Of a stretch of 64,000 nucleotides of DNA, positions 15,401-27,400 are shown piece after piece. The notes beneath the pieces are model-generated. The model did no database searches. It worked only from the letters and a program-made list of their open reading frames with translations, and was not told the DNA's origin. Position 1 is the stretch's first letter; the number at the start of each line of letters is the position of its first letter. The DNA is taken from assembly GCF_003590095.1 (NCBI RefSeq), contig NC_039493.1:8928001-8992000 (forward strand), given 5' to 3'. The position numbers were made by a program, and so were the translations under genes. Source of the DNA: Trichoplusia ni. Taxonomy: Eukaryota > Arthropoda > Insecta > Lepidoptera > Noctuidae.

Positions 15401-18400
15401 ATTAATTTTTCCGGCCGGCGGTCCAGGAGAAAGCAATCACGGCTACCCAATGAACCAAGTTTGCCAATTACACTTCTTTTAATGGGTAGTTAAAGAAAAT
15501 TTCCCTAATTGGTGGACAGAGTGCCAACAGTGTCGCGATTATCCGCTATTGTGTAACGAAAAGTTACTGCATTCATACATAATTTATAAGTTTAACAGCA
15601 CGTCAAATAATTTACATATAATAAGCTGAATTTAAAGTTGTTCGCGTTGGACGCTGGCTTCATAAACACTTTTGTTATTGTCTATAAAATGCTTTTTAAA
15701 CGCAATTTGCTTATTTATTGGATGATTTACTTATACTTATTTTGTCACCTAATATGCTAAAAATAAAACGCTTTTTCAAAATGTATTCAAATACTTTCTG
15801 AAAAGTCGTTATTTTCTCCCAAAAACGTGTGTTTTAATTAGCTTTTGGAAAATTGTTTCATGTTAAACTTTACTTGTTGGCGCAGATGGCGAGGTACAAA
15901 ACCAAATCGCATGGTCGGAACATTTGGACCCCTTATTCGTAAATAACTACGAGATTGACCCTACATTATCATGGCAATACTACGCGTCCTCTACTGGTTT
16001 CATGAGGCGATATCCAGGTATGTAACTAATATGAAACAGATTTTCAATCACTAGAAAACTAATTAGTATTTTAAAAAATATACGCCAAAACAAACATGCA
16101 TTCGTTTGCTACGAATATGCTACGTGACCTACGACTGCTACGTGTGCTACGCAACGGTACAATGTTTAGTTTCAATTAAACCTTACCGTACTCGAACTAA
16201 AAGTTAAATTTCGTGCCAACTCCATATTTCAAATAAATGTTACATTAATTTTGGATTTTAGATTAATGATAGGTTATAATTTGGTAATATACAAGATAGA
16301 AAACAGCCGATTCGAATCATAGCATTAGCAATTAACTTAGTTTCTAAATAAATTACATTTTGTTACAGCTATGTCTTGGCCTCCAGAAGACGGTTACTCT
16401 CACCATGCAAGAGACTTCTACGACTTCAGGTCCTCAAACTGGTTTGTGGAAGCAGCGACGTCGCCCAAAGACCTGGTGATCCTTCTCGACGACTCCGATG
16501 ACTTGAGCTCGTCATATTGGCGCCTGGCAAAGTCTACCGTATCGGCCCTACTGGACACTCTCGGACCGAACGACTTTGTGAACATCTACAGATACAGCGA
16601 TACGGTGTCAGAACTCCACACATGTTATACGAAGGTTTTAGCTCAGGTAATTTCTGTAATATTTTATCTTTTTATCTGTCTAAGTGCACCTCAAAAAAAT
16701 TTAACCGATTTGTATTCAACTTTGCGTAGTTTGAGAAGGGATTGTCAAATTTCCATAAGCTGCTGTTTTGATTTTATTATAAATATAGACAAACGTATTC
16801 ACACTCCTGACTTTATATAAAGATTTGCTAGCTCATATTGAAAAGACATCAATCATCGATGTTGGAAAATCAAATTCTATTTTAAGTAAAGAGTATCCTA
16901 GTTTCTGATCTGTGCTCGATTCATCTTCGAGTTGGCAACATTCCCTGAAATCTAACAGTTTCAGCGATCTAAATGTTTAAGAAGTGTGAAATTTCAGCGT
17001 GGATTTTTAATGAAAAACCTCCTTTAAGTAGCTGGAAATTTTCAATCTAGAAATGATACTTACCTTTCTGCTTTCAACACAATTTGAAAATATAATTTAC
17101 GAATTACACCTAAAATGTTTCTTCATGTTTTATACATACAAGTATATTACGTTACAGATGTCTTCGTTACTCAATCACAATAAATCTCGATAAAATCCTG
17201 CTGAAAATACCAACATTGACTCCTCAGCCCACGCCTACACTACAATTACGTATCTTGCTATCCGTATAATTGATATGACGAAATGAAACAAAATGTAATA
17301 TAATATTTCTATAAGATGAAACATTAATAACAGCTCGAACGTTAAAAGCATAATATCATAAGTATCATAAGTTCAACGAGGTCGGCTTAGCCGCGACCTT
17401 TCCGTACAAAGTTCAAACTCCGTTCGACGTAATATTGCCTCTTTTTATTGATGTTAGTTTACACATTATCCAATCTTAGTCGACGTGAGTTTGATTTATT
17501 ATATACAAATACATTCATCTTAACTTTGATAACATTTAAACATTTTGATATGAAGTTAAAGGTCAAGAGAAATTTATAACTTTGGACATTTGAATTATCT
17601 TTGAAAACTGACTTGTTTGATTACAACAAAAACCATTAGTTACATTTAGTATTTGGTCTCCTTCGTTTGTGCTTCTTAATTGTGCGGATAGCCGAGTGGT
17701 TGAAGTCACCACACCAATCGCACAGAGCGCAGAGCCTGGTTTTCTTTGTGTATGTGAATTTAATGGTTGTGAAAACCCCAGCGAAATTAATGTGAGTCGT
17801 TTCGTTCTTAATCCAAAAATGACTAACAACATAAGTAGTCATTGAAAACAAACTTATCGTACGATCAATACCACGATAAGTCATAGCTTATTGTTCTTGG
17901 AAATACCAGCGAAATAATTGCCTATCGCTTTAAAGATAGATATGTTCTATCCGCTATTACACAATGCAGAGGTTCTTCGAAACGGTACTATGCTCTATTA
18001 AAACTACAACAAAGGTACTGCCGGCGAAGCATAATAGGGGAATGAAAGATTTTTTTTTCTCATCGACATTTTCTGTGCTCTTGTAACGATGTATAGCTAT
18101 CTAATCCTTTATATCGCATGTCTTTCTAAAATATAGACTTTTAAAAAGATGGGGAGTAGTGATGTAGTGCGTAAGATCTCAGTAGAAATTGTACAGCTGA
18201 AAGACGCCCCACTAGATGTCAACTATTTCGCATCAATTTGTTTTTGGCGCAGTAAAATGAAAACAGGTGTTAACGGACTAGGCTACCTTCCACTTAAATA
18301 TTCTAACTTGAATTTACCTTGAATTCAATAAAGACTGACTAAATCGAAACTTTTCTACAGATTTAGCTTCCTATACCTTTATAAAGCTTTTAATATCGGT

Positions 18401-21400
18401 TTATGCTTGTCAATTACTAGCCGGGCACATTGTCCGCGATTTTGTATTAACAATGCTGGATTTAGGTCACGCCAAGATAACGACACGTTAAGGATTATAC
18501 ACCAAAAATTTGCACGAAAAAAGCACTGGCGATCATGGAAATGTAGGAGGAAAATCGGGATAAATTCAAACGCCCGAGTTTCTGGTACGTGTCAGAATGG
18601 AAGCTTAAAGCATCCCTCTGTAATTAATTGTTACATATTTCATAGTATTAAGTGTTTATATTTTTTATGGAGCTCAACGAGCACCGAATTTTGAAGTACC
18701 AGTTTGGCGGGCGTTAAGAAAATCGGTTCAGTCACACATTTAATTTATGTCTATTCAATATTATTCATATTTATATTTTCAACACACATGACACAATCAA
18801 CACTCGAATTTTATTATTTGTTAGTACCTACAGCGAGAACAGAAAAATATTTATAATCAGATTTATAAAGACTAGTGACAGACGGACTAAAAAAGTACGA
18901 GCATTTCTTTTTTCTGTAGGTCAATTCCGAAATGATTTTAGAAAGCAGGCATAAACATTAAACTATAACATTACTAAAACTAATTGACAATTATTGAGTG
19001 GGCAATATCTCTTAACGTTTACTGTTTAAACGCCTACTACAACACCTACGTTTGTTCGTAGGCGTTAACAAATTACAACGAGAATCTCGGAACGAAATGA
19101 CACGTAAATACGAATAAAATCTAGCTGAAGTACGAGTTGAACTAAGGCCATAGTTTCTATACGTGGGTCGCATATGAAAACAGAAACTTTATAACACCGT
19201 AATTCACAGATATCTAGCTCAGATTTATTTTCACGCGATATTAGATGTTAATGTCAACCATATACGATTCAAAATAAATAATTCTGTTTTTAAATACATT
19301 GCTGGAAAGAGACACAACTATACCTGTAGCTCCATCTCACTCTGCCAGTAAAACAATTTAAATTCTAAAACTCTTCAGGGTCTCTCAGATTCTAATCAGA
19401 TTTAGTTAATTAAGGCTTAGGTCAAAACCGGTCCAGGATCGTCTGAATCCGTGTTGTCTGTATGAGTTTCCTTTCACACAAAGTCTATTTAAATGGGTTT
19501 AAGATCCTTGGAGGTACTCTAATTGGTCTGTAGAGTCTGTAGCTTTCATAGGAAGGTTTACCTAATGTAATCCCTATGAGTATATTATTTTCATTAAAAT
19601 TCGGATTACTATAATGAGATATTCAGGAGTACCTACAGACCTCGTAGACATTCACATTTATTCTGACCTCTTTCTTTTTTACTAAGCCGTTAATTGCTAC
19701 ATTTATTTGAAGGAAAATATCGGTCAGGTGGCAAATATACATAACTTCAATCGTTAATGTTCCTCAGCATAACATTAATCCTTGCTAGGACAGTAGCCAA
19801 CTGTGCCTTGATAAACCCAAAATGTACATGATGTAAATGATTGTAGCAAATGCAAGTATCGCGTGTCGGTCCGCCGATACTCATCTGTCCAGTGTGTACG
19901 CACCTTAATGGATTCAATCGAGCTGACTTTAATGGGGCTCCATTAATATTGTGTATCAGATCATTTTAGTTGGACTGCACACAAACCACAATTAAGTAAA
20001 TGTATGACGCGACCCGAACGTTTAATTTCGTATCGTTGATCTTTTATAGTGTTTTTCGATCAATTGCATAAAATATCACCACATTTATTCTTTTAATAAT
20101 AATGTTTTATAAAATTCTCTGTCTGTTTTAGCAAATGCTGTAACAAAAATATAAGTTTAGCATAAATCAACATGCATATCAGCGTTATATGATAAAAGTA
20201 CATGTTTATTCGAAAGAGAATTTTAGCAAGGAATTTGTCAAAAGAATATTTTTCAACATTATTCCGAATTTGTACTCTTTATCTTTATTTATATGCTCTT
20301 AAAATGTATTGAACGTAGCTAACGTGGCGAGTTTCGTAAAATACAAGTTACATGAAAGAAAATATAAAGTTCGCCGACCGACGCATTCGAGACTTTCGCC
20401 TCCATCCTTCGCTGTCTAAACTCTCAGACGCTCTTAGTTGATAAGACGTTTTCGCATTTCCCGAGGTGTCTCTAAAGAACTATATTTCAACGAGAATATC
20501 ATCTTGGCGTGCTCACTTTATTCAGTTCATAAGTCTCGGCAAAGTTTAGAGATAAAATCAACGATACAAAGAGAGGCGCGTAACTTGTGACAGGTGGGGG
20601 GTGCGGCCGCGCCCCTATCGCGCGAGCTTGCAACTTTACGATACTTGCACACTCGGCAACGGCGGGTCGCCAACTCGCAGTCCGATCGATGACAAGATAA
20701 TACCACCAATCATATTACACGAATATTTACTTAACTTTTAGCTGTGATTAATTTACATAGTGGTAAGAGTTTATAAAGTAGCTATATCTTTATCGGAATA
20801 TACAATGTTTATTGCACGGAGAGTAAGGCAAGTGGTGACACCATAAGCTTCCTATTGTACCCGCGTCAATACGTCGAGGTGGTACTTGAAATCGTCTGAA
20901 GGCTTTGTTCGCTCTTGAGCTGGCAATTTCGCTAATATACGATCCAACAATTACCTTCATGGCAAACATTCCCCACTCCGTCTTCCCGCTCCAAATGAAA
21001 CTTGTATATTTAAGAGTGTGTGTAACAAACACACACCATGTTTCATTAGTATATTCGTATGTTTGTTCACATTAACGACTCGGCAAACGTTGTATTTGTT
21101 ATCTTATGACTTATTTACTGTTGGTAAGCAATATTGGTAAAGTATTTAACACGGTAAATACTGGTGTGGGATATGTTTTGCTGACGGATTACGAAACGAC
21201 GGAGCTTATGAAAAGTAAATCCGGATATGTTTTAGGTTAGAATCGAATTAAAAAGCTTGCGTGCGACGTTATTTCTTATGGCGGGTTTTTATGCATAATT
21301 ACGTAGTTTACTAAGTGTGATGTGCTATTGTGTAGACCGGCGGGCAATAAAAGTTAAAATGAATGAGAATTGTGGCTGGTGAATAGTTGCGTTTCTCACA

Positions 21401-24400
21401 ATGAGCCTTCGCGGCGAGTTTCAAGGTTGTTCGCCTGCAACTAGCTGCAGCCTTCGTCCGCGGTTAGACATAACTTCAGCATTGCAGTCTCAGAAACAAT
21501 ACGAGCCAAGGTTAGGCCATGCTTAGATTGAATTTGTTTTGAACGATCTCGGAGAAATGCGCGAGTACGACGTTCAAAATTCTCATAACTACACAAAAAA
21601 CAATTGATGCGAAAGAAATTACTTCAGAGCAAAATAATAATTACGTATTTTAATTTATTATCGAAGTACAACAACATCTTGCATTACAATGATATCAGTT
21701 TTAATTATACCGTAGAAAGGAAGACGCGCAAAAGAGAATAATAATTAATAAATTAGACACATTTATGATCTCCACTCGTCCCCTGAGAAGGTATCTAATG
21801 AATATTCATGATCTTCAAGGTGTATTTACGTTTTACTTTCCTTTGATGTAAGGAAAATAATTTTCAAGTCTCAAAAAATAAATGTTTTAGAATTTTTAGT
21901 ATAACAAACGAACATAATTGTTAGGAAATATGATAGGTAGGCAATGATATAAAAATGGTACTAAAATTTGCTTATATAGTGAAATTTGGAAGAAAACGGC
22001 ATATTAGGTTCTATTATGTTACTGCGGTGTAATATCAATACCTACTTTTCAAACTAAATTACTTCGTTTCCGATTTTAGCATAGAGACACTTAACATTAA
22101 CTTATAAACGATTGTGTTTTGTTTCAGGCCATACCTGAAACAATAAGAGAACTGAAGACAACGCTTTGGAACGCAGAGCTTTCTGGGGGAGTGGCCAATC
22201 TTACCGGTGCTTTGACGTCTGCCTTCGAAATCCTTCACCGGGTAAGCACCTACCTACTTAGCATTTAACACAATATATTATAATTATAAGATTGGAAAAG
22301 AAAAAATGCATTGTTCTGTGGATATCAGCTTAACATTGGATGAATAATGCACCAAGTTTGGTAACCATAGAAACTTGTGTCGTCAAGTACTAAAATTTAA
22401 GAAAAACAAATTGTTCTTTTCTTAAACCGAACTATGTACTTGATATTACTGTTAGCGACAAACCCGTCATTACACACACGATCCTACAATCATAACTGCG
22501 GACTTAGGCATTATCACATTGATAAACTACCAAGAATCAGTAAAAACTAATTCCAACTAATTAAGTCACTGAAGACTAGCGAAAATTCTTACCTTATTTT
22601 CCCTTGCAGTACAACCGTACAGGGCAGGGTTGCCAGTGCAATCAGGCGATCGCGGTGATAGGCGCGGGCGGGGGCGCTGCCGGCGTCAAGGGCGTGTTCC
22701 GCACTTGGAACTGGCCTCACATGCCAGTTCGCATCTTCACATATCGAGTGGGCGGCGATGCTGCTGCAGGACACACTATGAAGGACATGGCTTGTACTAA
22801 TAAAGGTGGGAAATGTCTCTATACTGACTAATATAACTGGCGTGTTTTTAGGTTAGATGAAAATAACAATTCTTAATGGTACTTTCACCGACTCATAGCT
22901 AAGTTACCTACAGTGCAAAAAAATATAAAGTCTCAGGGGACGGTACTTCCATAATGAGGAATTAGATTTAACAGAAATTTTATCCAGCTCTGGTCTCCGT
23001 TTAAAAAACGTGACTAGTATCTGAATCAGCTCAGCTCATCTAAAAATTTTAAATTATAATCCATCAGGTTTCTACGTGACAATAAACGAGCACTCGGAGA
23101 TAAAATCGAAAGTGCTGCACTTCGTGGAGGTGCTAGCGAGGCCTCTGGTCATGTACCAGACGGTACACCCAGTACACTGGAGCCCGGCGTACGTCGGCGG
23201 AAGGGTCAGTAACCAATATACCGACTAAAGAAAAAAAATATTGACAAATGATTTTATTCTGATGATTGATTTTTTTCGGCCTGGAATATTGCAATAGACA
23301 AAAAAGTAATGATTTCCTCTATGTTTACAGAGTAGTAGCCTGGCTGATGATGGCATGGGCCAACTGATGTCTTCCGTCACCGTACCTATTTTCGATAGGA
23401 GAAACCACACGGTACGTCATCATTTCATCTAAACCAAGTTTTTGCGAGAAATAGTTTTCTTGCTACTAAGTTTTTGCTTATTCATTCTCAATGTGTTATT
23501 TCAGCAAAGAGAAGCCAATTTACTCGGTGTGGTGGGAACTGATGTGCCTATCGATCAATTAAAGAAGCTCGTGCCACCCTACAAGGTAAAATACACTTTC
23601 TAACAAGGCAGTAAAGTCAAATTATTTTTGTTTTTGGTAGTTGCAATATTAATGTATTGTTGGGTTACAGTTGGGTGTGAACGGTTACTCGTTCATGGTG
23701 GACAACAACGGGCATGTATTGTATCATCCTGATTTAAGGCCATTGGTATGTATTGTTACGATTTTTTCTTAATATGAAATTCAAACTTCGATGGTACACC
23801 TTTAGCATGCTTCTGCCAGTTTCTTCTTTAGTTTTTCTCATTATTCTTCTTTTAAGGATTTTTCAAATAATCTACTTTTAATCATTTTGCGATTAAAATA
23901 TACAACCCAATATCAGAAGAAAACATTGTTACTAAAACAGAATTACTTTTGTTACAGCACACGAACGAGGAAGTAAGTAAAGAGTATATTTTAGTTTAGT
24001 TCAATTCTGCAACTATTTAGTTACTTAGGCAGGGTAGAGCAAGTCACTAAACAGTACCATTCACAGTACACAGAGACGCTGCGCCCTCTATACTCGAGCG
24101 TTGACCTCACGGATGTGGAACTGCTGGTGGATTCTGATGAGAACTCTAGGGTGAACCTTACCTCGCTGCTGCTCGATGTAAGTTATCGATTTAAAAGTAG
24201 TGATGTCATAAAACGAGAATACCCCGACCTATTCTATTCGAGTAGATTACATTCATTTGGACGTTTAGTTTTTGTGCTTACTTAATATTAAAAAAGAATA
24301 GTTGACGTCGTTCAGAAAACTAAAGTGAGCCGTACAAGAATTATCTCAAGAGAAACGCTCCACATTTTTAGAGAACTTAAACTCATCCATCATCCTTTAT

Positions 24401-27400
24401 ATGTTCCCTGTTTTTTCATCATTATTTACTTTCTAGTTACGTCATGACATGATAGAACAACGGGAGGGAGAAACTGAAATCGCCGTCAAAGTGCAGTACG
24501 ACAACATGAGGCGTGTCGCGACGAGACGCCAGCGATACTTCTACAGTCCAGTGGACGGCACTCCCTTCTCATTGGCGGCTGTACTGCCTGACGGTTATGG
24601 GATGTACGAGCTGCAAGCCGAGCAGGAGGTCAAGCATAGTCCTATCAATGGTAAATATTGTGACGTTACCAGGAGATCGTTGTCATACCAACATTACAGA
24701 AGTAGTAAACATTCTTAGGCTTAGAAATAAGGTGTTCTTAAGTTTAAATAACCACTTTTTCTTATATGCAGTCACGGAATACTTCAAAGGCGAGAACTGG
24801 AAAGTTCACCCAGATTGGTAAGGATTACTCAGATTTTTACCACCTTTAATTCAAACATAAAAGTATAAGGGAGCTTATGATTCTAAGTGAAAATGTTGTT
24901 CACAACTCTATAATTTGCTTGATGTTAGTTTGACCGTACCAGTACTTCAATTTACTTCGTGATCCTCCGTGCTCAATGTGTCCTAATAACAATTTAATTC
25001 TTAGGGTATACTGTGAATACGCCTCAACATCAGACCAGTCCTTCAACTCTGCGGAGGAGCAGCTCGTGCACTTCCTCTCGCGCACGGGCCGGCCCGGCTG
25101 GAAGTGGATGTCTCTGCGGCCGCGAGCCCTCACCCTGCACAACGCGCACAAGAAACAGGACAGGGACTCTTATTATTGTATGTATTGTTGTATATGTAAC
25201 AGAAATTTATGCGGAGGAAAGGATAAGGGATCTTCTACCAGCACCTATTGATGGAAAACAATTACAGTTTTGGAAGTGAGAAGGCAATACGCGAAGGTGT
25301 AAAGCGGCGTGCCTTGTGCTTCTTTCAAAACTGTAATAATGTTGGTTTGAGAAGTGGTGGTTGAACCCCTAATTTTTCTTGAGACAACTGTCAAATATTT
25401 GAAGTTTAAATGTTCATATAGTCAAGAATCAATACGACAGAAATTAAAATATATTTCTACCGCATAAAATAAATTGACTTTAGCCGAAAAATTTAAATCT
25501 CATTTCTTTTGGTTTTCGTTCTAGAAAATTTTGAATGTATTGTTTCTTTCTGCCGTGTAACATTTATGCTCGTTTTCAGGTGACAAAACTTTAGTACAAT
25601 CATTAATCAGGGATGCCATGGTAATCAAAGAATTGGACGCTCACACTGGACATGCAAGCCACCACAACCAGTAAGTACCGCTTATATCTGAGCATGATTT
25701 AAAGCACCACACAACTATATACGCAACACCTCTTTATTTACGAGGGTTAAAAATGATATGGCGGTGTGAGATAAAAAGAAAAACCATATGGAAAAAGAAT
25801 ATGATATTGTATTCCGTTGATTTAATTTATACGCTATCGACATGATCATTATAAGTAAAAATCCCAAAGCCATTAGGCATTAGACTTTTAAACTACTTTT
25901 CTAATAACCTCAAGGAATACTGACAAAACATAGGTAGTTGTATAGTAGGTAGGTGAATACAAACATATCATCACAATCTTTCTGTAATAATACATTTATA
26001 TATTAAAAAATTAACGAAATTGGGCCTGATACAAATCTGGATATTTCTAGTAATTACTAATTGGTATTACCCGTTCAAAAAAAGCTTACACCGCCAAAAG
26101 ACTCAAAATCTTTAGAAGAATAGGTGGAAATAAAAATTACCTAACTTAAATGAAACCCTTTGCATGAAGAAGCACAAGCAATCATTATTTTCAGCACTTT
26201 ATGTTAACTTTATTTTGATAACTAATTCGTTTGTGTTTGTCACACGAATAGCCCGATAGCGACTTTAATGGCACTACTAACAAGGTAACGTAAATCTCAA
26301 TGGTGGTTGAAATACCAGTAGAAAGAATAGTATTCTTATATTGCTAGGGATTTTCTTCGAGTTTCCACGTATTGGCTATTGGTTTACAAGTTTATGAAGA
26401 GAAGGGGATATTATTATCCATTAATTGCACTAACACGCGTTGTTCTTCTGGTTTCTTCTTTCATTTGTTTCTTAAAGACGTGAGGAATAATTTGCTGTAG
26501 GAAAAAAAATTACACCGTTGTTTAAATCTATCTATCTAATCTAAATCTATCTTATTTTAAAAATAAAACACTTTCGTGATAAGGATAGATACTTAATATT
26601 TTAGTACTCCGAAAACAAATTAGACTGAATTACATGTAGAAGGCGACATAATGCGCTAATAGTAGTTATTCTAACATAACTACTATTACTCCTTAAAAAG
26701 AGATCAATATAATCTGCCACCCTTTCCTGTGCCTCGTTTCAAGAAGGTTTTTTATAGAGAGTTTCGTCTTATAAAAAGACTTTTAATCCATTCGTACATA
26801 GGAAATGGTCTAACTAATTAATAAGACCCCATCATTTATCCACTTATAATTGAAAGGTGAAGCCGAAGGTGTTTATTTCTTTATACTCACTTTAATTTTA
26901 AATTCAACACTTAAAGTAGGTACTTTTTTCATTATTCCTCCGTCTTCGAATTGTGTGTGCTTTTTAGCGTCCAAGGATCAGGTAAACTTAAAATATAATA
27001 TTTTCGATTGTGTGATTTTTTAGCCAGCACGGATTTATATTTTAAGAACACGTTTTGTTTAGTTTCAAATTTTTTATAATAAATAATTTCACATAAGTTA
27101 CTGAGCGACTCTTAATTAGATCACAAAACTCAATTACAGTGATATTATGAAAAACACAAAGAAAATGATTTTCTTTAACTATTGTATGAACCAAACTAGG
27201 AACTAGACTTGCTTTTACTAAAATGTCAAATATTTTGAAGTAAACACTTGCCAAGAACTCCCCTGTTTATTAAAACAATATTAGCTGATATAGAGGCAAA
27301 TAAACAGAGTCCACCCAAAATCAACAAATATTTCGACAGTTTACGCTGGCTTGTCTAACATGTAATATCTTTACAGACAAGGACGCTTCCACAAGTTCGT

